A stretch of 64,000 nucleotides of DNA. It comes from Paenibacillus chondroitinus NBRC 15376 (GTDB taxonomy: Bacteria; Bacillota; Bacilli; Paenibacillales; NBRC-103111). Below are positions 1 to 8,693 of the stretch, piece by piece. The stretch covers positions 1-64,000 of the forward strand of contig NZ_BILW01000021.1 in NCBI RefSeq assembly GCF_004000765.1. The letters run 5' to 3'. Both the position numbers and the translations under genes were made by a program. Position 1 is the first letter of the stretch, and each line of letters begins with the position of its first letter. Under the pieces are notes generated by a model. The model made no database searches. It saw only the letters and a list, made by a program, of their open reading frames with translations, and was not told the DNA's origin.

Positions 1-29
1 CTCTCTGTTGATGATGTAGGTTTTCAGGA

Positions 30-49
30 AAATAGAGGATCGTAGTTCC
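30..49 (-). repeat. Partial copy of dispersed GGGAACTAC repeat
   Basis: On the minus strand this reads GGAACTACGATCCTCTATTT, nearly identical to the repeat unit at 25974-25994 and related to units at 47637-47682. It lies just after the stop codon of the iron-sulfur subunit gene. Only one arm is inside the window, so the extent of the element cannot be judged. Confidence 0.55.
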
Positions 50-67
50 TTCCATTTTCTAATTCAC

Positions 68-547
68 CTATTTCTGCGAGTTCGAGATCACAGACCTGAC
101 AGCCTTCCCGATTTCCTCATAACTTGTACAGCGGCAAATATTGGATTGCAGCCATCTACGCATCACGTCTTCACTCGCGTTGGGGCATTGCTGGCTCAAA
201 GCATGTGCGACCATAATGTAACCCGGTGTGCAGAATCCGCACTGAAAAGCAAAATGTTCGACGAAAGCCCTTTGCATAGGTGTATCTCCGCCTAACCCTT
301 CAATCGTCGTGATGCTGGATCCCGGAGCTTCAATGGCCAGCATCAGGCACGATTTGATAGGGACCCCATTCACATTCACCGTACATGCTCCGCAATCGCC
401 ATTTTCACAACCCTCTTTTGCTCCAGTTAGCCCCAATTGCTCCCGCAGCACTCGCAATAGCGTATCCGCGGATCGAATAACAGCGTGATGCCGCTTATCG
501 TTGACAACGAGTTCAACCTCACTTTTGAACGTCCCGCTCATCCTCAT
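68..547 (-). CDS. (2Fe-2S)-binding subunit of xanthine dehydrogenase-family molybdo-hydroxylase
   Basis: Small electron-transfer subunit of a three-subunit molybdenum hydroxylase, carrying electrons from the molybdopterin subunit to the FAD subunit. At 159 aa it has the usual family length. A plant-type [2Fe-2S] domain holds C47, C52, C55 and C67 (GCENGDCGAC), and a C-terminal helical domain holds the second cluster with C103, C106, C138 and C140 (QCGFC, NICRC). All eight cluster cysteines are present. It is the last gene of the operon; its ATG overlaps the stop of the FAD gene by 4 nt. The ATG at 541 has better spacing from the GGGGAGG ribosome site, so the protein may be two residues shorter. 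Substrate (xanthine, hypoxanthine, nicotinate or aldehyde) cannot be told from sequence. Confidence 0.93.
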   Translation of the reverse strand: MRMSGTFKSEVELVVNDKRHHAVIRSADTLLRVLREQLGLTGAKEGCENGDCGACTVNVNGVPIKSCLMLAIEAPGSSITTIEGLGGDTPMQRAFVEHFAFQCGFCTPGYIMVAHALSQQCPNASEDVMRRWLQSNICRCTSYEEIGKAVRSVISNSQK

Positions 548-1383
548 CGCCTCCCCTGTTCCATGGCTGCCATAGCATCCAATAGTGTGTTGCGAAGCAA
601 GAATGTCCGATAAGCAGATGTGCTGAGAATGTCATTCAGAATCGGTACAGGCCAGCATTGAATGGCGTTATCTACGCGAGTTTCCAAAGAAAGTGAGGAA
701 TCGTTTAAAATTTCTTCGATTTTCTTTGATCGAAAAGGTATCGAGCTGACTCCACTGAAAGCAATACGAATCCTTTCTCCTGTATGAAGTCCAGCTATGC
801 GGACGATTGGATAATCGATTCGTTCCAATTTGGTCTTCTTTATCGTCACATAAGGTTTTTCCAAATAGTTGGCATCGGTTATAATTTGGACGAGAAGTTC
901 ACCCGGCTCCAATCGCGGCTCACCGTTCAAAATCTGGCGAATAGGGATTTGTCGGGCACCTTGGGGGCCAACCAGAACAACCTCGCTGTCCGTTAGAAGA
1001 AAGGGCAGAAGCCCCTCCCGATAAATGAACTTTCCACATAGGAGGCCGCCGATTGTAATTTTATTGCGAATCGTATGATCGGCGATGTCTCGAACGGTAT
1101 CCGCAAGTAATGGAAACAAAGGCGATTCCACAAGCTCATTAAGTGTAGTTGCTGCGCCAACGACAAGTTGATTATGTTGAAAATGAAATACGCGGCATTC
1201 GGGAATCCCTTTCATATCAATCACCGCACCTGTGCGGAGCTGATCCATGCGCGCCATGGAAATAATTTCAGTCCCACCGGCATAATACAAGGGCGCTTTA
1301 CCGCTTGCTTCCATGTTCTGATAGATTGATACTGCTTCATCAAAGGTAGACGGCTTATAATATTCAAAGTCAAATGATATCAT
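544..1383 (-). CDS. FAD-binding subunit of xanthine dehydrogenase-family molybdo-hydroxylase
   Basis: Middle subunit of the molybdo-hydroxylase, binding FAD and passing electrons to the final acceptor. The N-terminal FAD_binding_5 region shows the flavin-contacting YYAGGTEI segment (about residues 34-41) and the second conserved segment TIRNKITIGG (about residues 104-113); the C-terminal part matches the CO-dehydrogenase flavoprotein C domain in length and position. At 279 aa it has normal length. Ribosome site GGGGAGGAG stands a few bases before the ATG. Four-base overlaps with both neighbours indicate translational coupling in one operon. Confidence 0.92.
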   Translation of the reverse strand: MISFDFEYYKPSTFDEAVSIYQNMEASGKAPLYYAGGTEIISMARMDQLRTGAVIDMKGIPECRVFHFQHNQLVVGAATTLNELVESPLFPLLADTVRDIADHTIRNKITIGGLLCGKFIYREGLLPFLLTDSEVVLVGPQGARQIPIRQILNGEPRLEPGELLVQIITDANYLEKPYVTIKKTKLERIDYPIVRIAGLHTGERIRIAFSGVSSIPFRSKKIEEILNDSSLSLETRVDNAIQCWPVPILNDILSTSAYRTFLLRNTLLDAMAAMEQGRR

Positions 1384-3707
1384 TGGCTCCTCCCCATCGA
1401 TTGCCAGATTACCTCTGGAGTCAAAGGCAGTACGTTCAATTCAATACCGGCTGCAAGCGATAAGGCGTTTGCCAGAGCAGGAGCCATCCCGATTGTTCCA
1501 TGCTCTCCAACGCCGCGGGCGCCAAAGGGACCTTCTGTAAACGGCGTCTCCACAAATTCCACCAAATACTCCGGATGATCCCCGAACCGGGTCAATTTAT
1601 AAGACCGCAGCTGCGGATTAAGCACTTGCCCCGCCTGATTAAACAGAAATCCTTCACGCGTGGCAAAGCTGAGCCCCATGTTCATTCCGCCTACCACCTG
1701 CCCGCGTGCGGTGGCTTCATTAAGCACTTTACCCGCGTCAAAAACAGATGCCGCCCGAAGAACTCGGTATGTACATTCGCGAGTATCAAATTCAACCTCA
1801 ACGGCTTGTGCGCCAACGGTCCATTGCTGGCTTGGGATGCCTTTCCCTGTTTCGGGATCAAGCCTTGTAATATCATGGACACGGTATCTGCCACGGCCGA
1901 TAACCGGTTTGCCCGAAGCACTGCCATTCGGATATTCGTAGCCGCTAACCACTTCACTGACTTTAAGACTGATGATCGGATCGTCTTTGACATAAATCAT
2001 GCCTCGGCCGACTGCAAGATCCTGGGGCAGTACTTGCAGAACGATTGATGCATTAGCTTTCAGCTGGGAGATTACATCTTCAGCTGCATCCTGAACGGCA
2101 CGACCGACCATCATCGTACTGCTGCTCGACACTGTTTTCCAATGCTCAGGTGTGATTTGGGTATCTATGTCCATTTTGACATGAACATCCTTCACATCCA
2201 TATCCAGCTCTTCGGCCAGGATCTGCGCCATGACGGTACGGTTCCCTTGGCCTATCTCGATCGAACCTACGCTGAGATTCGCGCTGCCGTCGTGATTGAA
2301 TGTGATCGTAGCCCCGCTACCGGTATCGATGCCAGAGCCCGAGGCTTTCCACACACAGGCCATCCCTTTGACCCTGACTTTATCACGGTCAACCTTCGTC
2401 CATTGACCCTGATCCCATTCAATAAGCGTTCTCAACTTGTTAATGCATACCGGTAGATCCCCCACCGAGCTTCTTGTAAGCGGAGTTTGCGTTGGTGTCG
2501 TATCGCCTGGCTGGATCGCATTGCGAAACCGCAAATCCAAAGGATCCATCCCGAGCTTCTTCGCAAGCATATCCATCGTACGCTCCATACAATAAAGGGC
2601 TTCCGTATGCCCAAATCCCCGAAATGCCGTAGCATAAGGATGATTCGTGTAGACACACAGAGAGTCGCACCACACGTTTTCTACGCGATAAGGCCCCGTG
2701 CAGTCGATTGCTCCGGCTACGGTCACCGTTGCTCCCTCGTCTGTATAACCACCTGTATCAAATAAAAACGTAATTTCGGCTGCGGTTAATCTGCCGCCTC
2801 GGGTAGCGCCAAGCTTCACTTTCGCTTCCAGACCAATGTGACAAGGGGAACTGACCATATCCGTTTCCCTGGAATTATTGATTTTGACGGGACGGCCGCC
2901 GCAAGCTTTGGATGCGAGATAGGCCATGTATTCTAATTGAATGGAGCCCTTGCCGCCAAATCCTCCGCCTACAAAAGGCACATGCACGATCACCTTGGAC
3001 TGCTCCACTTGAAAAAAGCGCTCAAAGGCACGTTTTATCATAAAAGGATCTTGCGTCGATGTTTGAATGTTGATTAAACCGCTTGGCTTTGCTTCAACGA
3101 TGGCACAACGCGGTTCCATCGCGCAATGATCGGACGAATTGAACGCATATGTCCCTTCCACGGTCGTTTCACTTGCTGCCCAGCCTGAGGCCATGTCACC
3201 TTTTCTGATTTTGACTAAATTGCCGATGTTGGTTCCTGGAACGGGATACACATCACCGAACTTTTGATAATTGCCCAAATCTTCATGTATTAATGAAGCA
3301 TTCTGTTGTAAGGCAACACTGGGTGAATGAACAACAGGCAGCTGTTCGTATTTCACTCGTATACAGGCTGCCGCGCGTTTGGCAATCTGCTCCGTTTCCG
3401 CCACAACGACGGCAATCGGCTCGCCGTAATACCTCACTTTCTTCCAGGCGAGCGGCGGGCGGTCTGCTAGAAGAGTACCTGTTAGGACGGGGGAGTCCTC
3501 TCCCCGCACGACGGCATGCACTCCGCTCACTGCTATCGCATCCGTAATATCAATCGATAATATTAACGCATGCGAATAGGCGCTGGTCACAAGCCAACCA
3601 TGCAGCATACCTGGAGATTGTGTATCGTTCGTATATGTAGCGAAACCGGTTACTTTATCCCGGGATTCAAGTCTTGGGATGCCCTTTCCTATTACGCTCA
3701 ACTTCAA
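1380..3707 (-). CDS. Molybdopterin-binding subunit of xanthine dehydrogenase-family hydroxylase
   Basis: Large catalytic subunit carrying the molybdenum cofactor; such enzymes hydroxylate purines, N-heterocycles or aldehydes with water as oxygen source. The N-terminal Ald_Xan_dh_C domain (about residues 18-125) is followed by the cofactor domain with GGGFGGK (about 247-253), AFRGFG (361-366, molybdopterin contact) and the C-terminal GVGEHG motif with the catalytic glutamate of the family. Length 775 aa is typical. The start is a TTG preceded by AGGAG, a less common start codon. It is first of three overlapping genes, so the operon order is large-FAD-FeS, unlike the split order in some Bacillus puc clusters. 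No cofactor-maturation gene or purine regulator lies in the window. Confidence 0.92.
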   Translation of the reverse strand: MKLSVIGKGIPRLESRDKVTGFATYTNDTQSPGMLHGWLVTSAYSHALILSIDITDAIAVSGVHAVVRGEDSPVLTGTLLADRPPLAWKKVRYYGEPIAVVVAETEQIAKRAAACIRVKYEQLPVVHSPSVALQQNASLIHEDLGNYQKFGDVYPVPGTNIGNLVKIRKGDMASGWAASETTVEGTYAFNSSDHCAMEPRCAIVEAKPSGLINIQTSTQDPFMIKRAFERFFQVEQSKVIVHVPFVGGGFGGKGSIQLEYMAYLASKACGGRPVKINNSRETDMVSSPCHIGLEAKVKLGATRGGRLTAAEITFLFDTGGYTDEGATVTVAGAIDCTGPYRVENVWCDSLCVYTNHPYATAFRGFGHTEALYCMERTMDMLAKKLGMDPLDLRFRNAIQPGDTTPTQTPLTRSSVGDLPVCINKLRTLIEWDQGQWTKVDRDKVRVKGMACVWKASGSGIDTGSGATITFNHDGSANLSVGSIEIGQGNRTVMAQILAEELDMDVKDVHVKMDIDTQITPEHWKTVSSSSTMMVGRAVQDAAEDVISQLKANASIVLQVLPQDLAVGRGMIYVKDDPIISLKVSEVVSGYEYPNGSASGKPVIGRGRYRVHDITRLDPETGKGIPSQQWTVGAQAVEVEFDTRECTYRVLRAASVFDAGKVLNEATARGQVVGGMNMGLSFATREGFLFNQAGQVLNPQLRSYKLTRFGDHPEYLVEFVETPFTEGPFGARGVGEHGTIGMAPALANALSLAAGIELNVLPLTPEVIWQSMGRSQ

Positions 3708-3850
3708 CCACTCCTAATCTATTACGACATACATGATGGATGACAAAGCTGGTGTTTTCTATCATCTTATCAAGATTCAACTTGTCCTATTCCGGTCCCA
3801 GAAAGTCGTACGGGAACGCGTGAAAAAATAATCATTCAATCATTATAAAA

Positions 3851-3897
3851 AGGACTGCTCCTAGTAGAAAACCTACTATTGAGCAGTCCTTTTTTTG
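3851..3897. terminator. Bidirectional rho-independent terminator
   Basis: AGGACTGCTC pairs with GAGCAGTCCT over 10 bp, with a second stem TAGTAG/CTACTA inside, an A run on one side and seven T on the other. It sits just after the stop of the PAS kinase gene and can act in both directions. Confidence 0.85.
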
Positions 3898-3899
3898 TT

Positions 3900-5543
3900 T
3901 TAAGTTTTTCGAACCGAACTTTCTTCATCAAGTGGCAGATATACATGTACGGTGGTTCCTTGTTCAACTTCACTTTCGATCTTAAGGCATCCACGGTGAG
4001 CTTCGATGATTTTATGACAAACCATTAAACCTAAGCCCGTCCCTTTCTCTTTGGTTGTGTAGAAAGGTTCGCCTAGTGCCGCCAATCTCTCCTCCGAGAT
4101 GCCGCAGCCATCGTCAATGAAACGAATCTGAACGTTGTCGTCATCCGACTTCAACTCGATAATGACATTTCCTCCGTCTGGCATGGCTTCGATCGCATTT
4201 TTAAGAATATTAATGAAGACCTGTTTCAATTGATTTTCCTCGCATTTGATGAAAGGAATTTCGGTCAAGATCTCTGTATGAATTTGCACATTATTAAGAA
4301 TAGCTTGGGTCTGCAACAGGGAGATGACATCTTGCAAGATCTTTCCGACATCTCTCATTTCAAAATTAATCACCTGAGGTTTCGCAATCACCATAAACTC
4401 GCTCACGATATCGTTAATTCGGTCCAATTCCGATAACATGATTTGAAAATAATACGGATAATTTTCTACTTTCGACTGTAGAAGCTGTACAAAACCTCTC
4501 AGCGAAGTCAATGGATTTCGAATCTCATGGGCGACCCCTGCCGCGAGCTGCCCAACGATGGACAGCTTTTCTGATTTGAGCAGCAGCTCTTCCGTCCGTT
4601 TACGTTCTGTAATATCTTTGGCTATGCCGTAGACGCCGTCAATTTTATCATTAATATAAATAGGAACCATTTTCAAATTTAATTCGATTTGATTTCCTTC
4701 TTTATGCATAAGTGTTATTTCCGTATTGTTGGATTCGCCCTGCATCGCCTTTACAAACAGCTGGCATGCCTTCTCTTGGTCACTGGGAACATGAAAGGGC
4801 TGAAACGTGTGTTGTGTGCACTCTTCTTCTGTATAACCGGTAATTTTCTCAGTAGCCGCATTAACGGACAGCACATTCCCCTTTAAATCCATCGTGAAAA
4901 TCGCATCGGGATTGTGCTCGACAAGCGATTTATAGCTCTGTTCCCGCATTTCCAGCATACATTGCGCCCGTTTATGCTCCGTGATGTCTCGGCATAACAA
5001 CTGCACAGCAGGCTCGCCAAGAAAGACGATCGGCACCTCTCTTACATCAACATCAATAACTTGCTGATCGAGTCTCAGAAACTTTTGATCCATCGGTTCC
5101 GTTGGCTGCTTGTCTTCGATAATTTGGCGGATCCGTTTCAGTGTAATCTCTACAAAATCGGGGTGCACAAATGTCATGACGGATTGTCCGATGAGCTCTT
5201 CAGGCGAATTGGCACCCAACACTCTGGCACCGGCAGGGTTAATGAAAATGATGATTCCATCGCTATGAACAACGATTGGCTCCGGCGAATGCTCTACCAG
5301 GACCCGGTACCGCTCCTCGCTCTCCAACAATGCCTTTTTCAACCGTTTTAAACAAAAATACAAAATAAATGCAGTAATCACGACATAAAAAAGACCTTTT
5401 GATGAATTTACGGAAATGACATCGGTCAAGTTCACACGATCAATGAATCGATCTGATAGAATAACCCACAAACTTCCAAACAAGACATAAAGCAAGGTCA
5501 CTTTCAAAGAGCTTTTTACCCTTACTACTGACTTCTTGTGCAT
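3900..5543 (-). CDS. Membrane-anchored PAS-domain sensor histidine kinase
   Basis: Orphan sensor kinase of the type that feeds the Spo0F/Spo0B phosphorelay in Bacillales. Two hydrophobic segments (about residues 14-31 and 50-65) place a short loop outside the cell. They are followed by two PAS domains (about 75-185 and 200-315), a HisKA dimerisation domain with the phosphoacceptor in AAGVAHEIRNPL (about 333-344) and an HATPase_c domain with N box NILKNAIEAM, G1 DDGCGI and GTGLGL. Length 547 aa suits this class. No response regulator is adjacent, which supports a phosphorelay rather than a paired two-component role, but the target is inference. The ribosome site is weak (GGAAGAG). Confidence 0.9.
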   Translation of the reverse strand: MHKKSVVRVKSSLKVTLLYVLFGSLWVILSDRFIDRVNLTDVISVNSSKGLFYVVITAFILYFCLKRLKKALLESEERYRVLVEHSPEPIVVHSDGIIIFINPAGARVLGANSPEELIGQSVMTFVHPDFVEITLKRIRQIIEDKQPTEPMDQKFLRLDQQVIDVDVREVPIVFLGEPAVQLLCRDITEHKRAQCMLEMREQSYKSLVEHNPDAIFTMDLKGNVLSVNAATEKITGYTEEECTQHTFQPFHVPSDQEKACQLFVKAMQGESNNTEITLMHKEGNQIELNLKMVPIYINDKIDGVYGIAKDITERKRTEELLLKSEKLSIVGQLAAGVAHEIRNPLTSLRGFVQLLQSKVENYPYYFQIMLSELDRINDIVSEFMVIAKPQVINFEMRDVGKILQDVISLLQTQAILNNVQIHTEILTEIPFIKCEENQLKQVFINILKNAIEAMPDGGNVIIELKSDDDNVQIRFIDDGCGISEERLAALGEPFYTTKEKGTGLGLMVCHKIIEAHRGCLKIESEVEQGTTVHVYLPLDEESSVRKT

Positions 5544-5726
5544 ATCGATCTACTCTTCCTTAACCCTGCAATTTTATAAGATAGCGGTGTAATTTGCTTT
5601 ATGATTATATCATTTATTCTTCAAAATACTTATTGGATCTTTCTCCCATTCCTTCCTATTTCCACGCACTAGTTCTATTGGACGAACATATACTAGAATA
5701 AGACAGCTAGAGAGGAGGTATTCACG

Positions 5727-5978
5727 ATGAAAAAAACGGATTCCTATCGAATTTGTAAAAAGTACCTCAATCGCGAAGTGATGATCAAAACAACTCACGG
5801 CACTTACAAAGGTACCATTGTCAAAGTGGACAATAATAAAGTCTATCTGAAGCCGTCCCGAAACGGGAACAAGGCGCAAATTTCATTTCTGCCGTTCATT
5901 TTACCGCTCGTCCTATTTGATCTTTTGGCGATTGCCTTACTGGATACTAGACCATTTTTCCCTTTCCGTCCTTGCTAA
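5727..5978 (+). CDS. Small Sm-like (LSm-type) hypothetical protein
   Basis: Unknown 83-aa protein, not identified by name. Residues about 12-50 (REVMIKTTHGTYKGTIVKVDNNKVYL) have the beta-strand pattern of an Sm1-like motif, as in Hfq and small LSm proteins, where a bent sheet binds RNA or a peptide. The tail after residue 52 is hydrophobic (FLPFILPLVLFDLLAIALL) and ends in an aromatic, proline-rich stretch, so it could touch the membrane. An AGGAGGT ribosome site lies 8 bases before the ATG and a strong terminator follows, so it is expressed as a single gene. It is divergent from the PAS kinase gene. Confidence 0.7.
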   Translation: MKKTDSYRICKKYLNREVMIKTTHGTYKGTIVKVDNNKVYLKPSRNGNKAQISFLPFILPLVLFDLLAIALLDTRPFFPFRPC

Positions 5979-5988
5979 TGATCAATGG

Positions 5989-6020
5989 AAAACCCTCATC
6001 TCCTTAGATGAGGGTTTTTC
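5989..6020 (+). terminator. Rho-independent terminator
   Basis: AAACCCTCATC pairs with GATGAGGGTTT around a six-base loop and ends in a T run, directly after the 83-aa Sm-like gene. Confidence 0.88.
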
Positions 6021-6074
6021 TGCATGAAATTTCATCCTACTTAATAGTTTGAATCAAAGGAGGTGTGTTTGAAC

Positions 6075-6503
6075 ATGGAGCCAACACGATCATGTCGACT
6101 CATTCGTTCATCTCGCACATACCATGGCAAACAAGGCTTCGACTATGCGGAGGCCATATCCAAGGAAAGCGTTGACTCGCAAGGCATATGCATGCATCTG
6201 CTGACGATTCCCCCCGGCAAGCGAGCAAAAGCCCACTTGCATGAACAACATGAAACAGCCATCTACATGCTGCAAGGGAAATCGGCCATGTGGTACGGCG
6301 AGAAACTCGACCAGCATATGGAGGTAGAGGAAGGCGATTTTCTGTACATCCCTGCCGGGATGCCTCATATGCCCTATAACCCTAGCGAAAGCGAGTCCTG
6401 CACCGCCCTGCTGGCAAGAACGGATCCAAATGAACAGGAAAGTGTTCGTTTGCTCCCAGAGCTTGAAACGCTATGGCAGAAGCAGCGCACACCCGCCGAT
6501 TAA
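6075..6503 (+). CDS. Cupin domain protein
   Basis: Small single-domain cupin of 142 aa, a beta-barrel usually holding one metal ion. The first cupin motif is visible as PPGKRAKAHLHEQHETAIYMLQG, with the HxHxxxxE-type ligands H, H and E, and the second as GDFLYIPAGMPHMPYN with the fourth ligand H. Substrate and reaction are not predictable; relatives include sugar isomerases, dioxygenases and binding proteins. The ATG at 6075 is chosen because AAAGGAGG ends 11 bases upstream, whereas the GTG at 6063 overlaps this ribosome site. It stands alone between a terminator and a convergent gene. Confidence 0.85.
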   Translation: MEPTRSCRLIRSSRTYHGKQGFDYAEAISKESVDSQGICMHLLTIPPGKRAKAHLHEQHETAIYMLQGKSAMWYGEKLDQHMEVEEGDFLYIPAGMPHMPYNPSESESCTALLARTDPNEQESVRLLPELETLWQKQRTPAD

Positions 6504-6554
6504 CCGTAAAACAGGCAGCTGACCCAATGAAGGTGAGCTGCCTGATCTTCTTAC

Positions 6555-7727
6555 TTATAGAGCAATAAGCTGTTTTTTCGCGTGCTCCAAGAAAGCTGCG
6601 GCGTCATCCCATGACGGAAATCCCGCTTGGGCGATTTTGTCGCTCCCGCCGCCTTTGCCTTGGTAGGCAGCCAAATTCGCTTTGAAGAATGCGCCGCAGG
6701 ATAACGATGCACTATTATTCGCTAAAACAACTTTGTTCTCAGCAAGGGTGGCAAGTAGTACGGGGCAATCGCTCTGAACCACCAGCTTGCCAGCGAGGTT
6801 TTGCAAGTCTTTCAAGGACTTGTTTTCGAACACGCGGGCAATCAAGTTCCCTTCTCGTTGGGCGAGAAGCTCACCTGCTACATAGGTGTCGTTCTCTTCT
6901 TTTAACTGCGCTAATTCTGCTTGCAGTTGTTTCGTCTCGAACTCCCATTTCTCCAAGCGATCGACAATTTCGTCTTTACCGGTGTTGAATTTGATGGATA
7001 ATGCCCCCAAAATCCTCAGGCTATCATTAAACTCCTGGAGCGCACGATATCCGCATTTAAAATAAATCCGCGTATTCCCCTTCTGCTTCTCCGCTTTCAG
7101 CAGCTTGATCATCCCGATTTCGCCCGTTGACGAAACATGTGTGCCTCCGCACGCGTTATACTCCACACCTTGAATTTCGACAATGCGGATATTTTCCGTC
7201 ACCTTGGGTTGTTTCACCAGCGGCAGCTTGGCCAATTCCTCTTCCGTAACGAAATAACTGGTGACTGTTCGGTTCTTATAGATCTGCTCATTCACTTCTT
7301 TTTCAATAGCCGCCAACTGGTCAGGAGAGAGTTCCGGCTGTTCCACATCAATGGTGGCATAATCCGTGCCCAAGTGAAAAGAGACGGTCATTGCCTGGTA
7401 GAGATCACGGCATACTGCTGATAACAAATGTTGGCCGCTATGCTGCTGCATATGATCGAACCTTCGCTGCCAATTCACCTCGCAGGACACAGTGCCCTCT
7501 CCAGGGAGACTCGCCACTTTATGCAGCACGTTCTCCTCTTCACTGATGACATCCAATACAGGCACGCCGTTGATATGCCCTTCATCGCAAGGCTGTCCAC
7601 CCCCATGTGGATAAAAAGCTGTCTCCTCCAGAAGGACATAAACCCCGTCTTCTCTCTCTATCACGCGGCTGATCGTTGTTTGCCATTCTCGGATATAAGC
7701 AGAATCGTAGTACAGCTTATTAGACAT
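6555..7727 (-). CDS. Alanyl-tRNA editing protein (AlaX-L type, with DHHA1 domain)
   Basis: Free-standing editing enzyme that hydrolyses mischarged Ser- or Gly-tRNA(Ala). The N-terminal part is an AlaRS-like barrel with GGGQPCDEG; the editing domain carries zinc ligands in HMQQHSGQHLLSA (HxxxH) and in CGGTH (about residues 193-197). A coiled coil (about 230-275) leads to a C-terminal DHHA1 domain ending with the glycine-rich GKGGGSDKIAQAG. At 390 aa it is the long AlaX form. Its ATG lies inside the end of the upstream acetyltransferase gene (8-nt overlap), so the two are probably translated together. Confidence 0.92.
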   Translation of the reverse strand: MSNKLYYDSAYIREWQTTISRVIEREDGVYVLLEETAFYPHGGGQPCDEGHINGVPVLDVISEEENVLHKVASLPGEGTVSCEVNWQRRFDHMQQHSGQHLLSAVCRDLYQAMTVSFHLGTDYATIDVEQPELSPDQLAAIEKEVNEQIYKNRTVTSYFVTEEELAKLPLVKQPKVTENIRIVEIQGVEYNACGGTHVSSTGEIGMIKLLKAEKQKGNTRIYFKCGYRALQEFNDSLRILGALSIKFNTGKDEIVDRLEKWEFETKQLQAELAQLKEENDTYVAGELLAQREGNLIARVFENKSLKDLQNLAGKLVVQSDCPVLLATLAENKVVLANNSASLSCGAFFKANLAAYQGKGGGSDKIAQAGFPSWDDAAAFLEHAKKQLIAL

Positions 7728-8172
7728 GTGAATCTTCCTTTCTTATTTCGGCTAGATCAAGTTCCGGGAAGACATGGTGTTCCATGACAACATAATCTTT
7801 TCCGCCTTTTGTAAATTGCTTATCTGTTACGGCCAATCCGAATTTTTCATAAAATGAGACCTTGTTGCTCCTTGCATTGCAAAAAATGCGCTTCACACCT
7901 GCCTGCTTAGCTTCCGTAAGCATGTGGCGAAGCAGATGGCTGCCGTAGCCTTTGCCTTGATCGGATACCTTGGTGGCAAATTTTCGAAATTGAGCTTCTT
8001 CTCCCCGGATAAATAGCGATACGACAGAAAGAAGCGCGTCCCCTTCAAAAAGTCCGTAGTGTACGCCTTCATCGTCATCCGAAAGTTGAACATAAGCCAG
8101 CTCTCGCTCCGGCCACATCACTTCATGCCGCAGCTGCCAGGCCTGCTCTTTTTGAATGCGTCTAATCTCCAT
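7720..8172 (-). CDS. GNAT family N-acetyltransferase
   Basis: Acetyl-CoA-dependent acetyltransferase with unknown acceptor. The acetyl-CoA pyrophosphate loop is seen as DQGKGYGSHLLRHML (about residues 92-106; Q/R-x-x-G-x-G pattern), followed by ARSNKVSFYEKFGL, the usual C-terminal beta-alpha unit. At 150 aa it is one GNAT domain. It precedes and overlaps the alanyl-tRNA editing gene, and a DUF2809 gene lies 21 bases upstream on the same strand, so three genes probably form one transcript. Confidence 0.9.
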   Translation of the reverse strand: MEIRRIQKEQAWQLRHEVMWPERELAYVQLSDDDEGVHYGLFEGDALLSVVSLFIRGEEAQFRKFATKVSDQGKGYGSHLLRHMLTEAKQAGVKRIFCNARSNKVSFYEKFGLAVTDKQFTKGGKDYVVMEHHVFPELDLAEIRKEDSHV

Positions 8173-8193
8173 TTCATCATCTCCAAAGCCGAG

Positions 8194-8571
8194 TTAACGC
8201 TTACTGCGCTGGAAAGCATACTTGTCCACGATCCATGCAGCAGCAATGCCTATCACATATCGAGCTAAATCAATTGCCAAAAATCCTCTGCCAAGGATCA
8301 GCGAGCCAACGACTGTGCTTCTAACCGCTACAATCCATTCCGCTTGGTATAACTGACTGAATTCAATGCCAAAGCAGAAGATGGCGCTCCATCCTGCTGC
8401 CCAAGCTAACGATCTTTTGGTGCAAATAAACCGAAACCCAAAGTAAATCATGCTCGCCCAAAGAATGTCTCCCGCGTTTACAGTGATTATATCAGGAAGT
8501 ACATTCGGGAACCTTCTTGAGCTTAACCCTAAGACGATCGTCACGATGATGGCTGCAGTATATTTTAGCAT
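8194..8571 (-). CDS. DUF2809 integral membrane protein
   Basis: Membrane protein of unknown function. The opening LGLSSRRFPNVLPDIITVNAGDIL pattern is what the DUF2809 family shows: a first helix, the G-x-x-SRR turn, then a second helix starting from GDILWA. About four hydrophobic segments are visible (residues about 3-15, 33-48, 54-70 and 100-115). Length 125 aa matches the family. An AGGGGAAA ribosome site precedes the ATG. It is the likely first gene of the run continuing into the GNAT and AlaX genes. Confidence 0.85.
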   Translation of the reverse strand: MLKYTAAIIVTIVLGLSSRRFPNVLPDIITVNAGDILWASMIYFGFRFICTKRSLAWAAGWSAIFCFGIEFSQLYQAEWIVAVRSTVVGSLILGRGFLAIDLARYVIGIAAAWIVDKYAFQRSKR

Positions 8572-8693
8572 GATTTCCCCTTTCCTTCGAATATGGACTT
8601 AATTAAAGTGTAGAACTTTATCTACATGGGAAATCTACCTTGTGGGGATACAGCATAAAGCTCACAACTAGGTTAACTAAAGGAGATTACTTC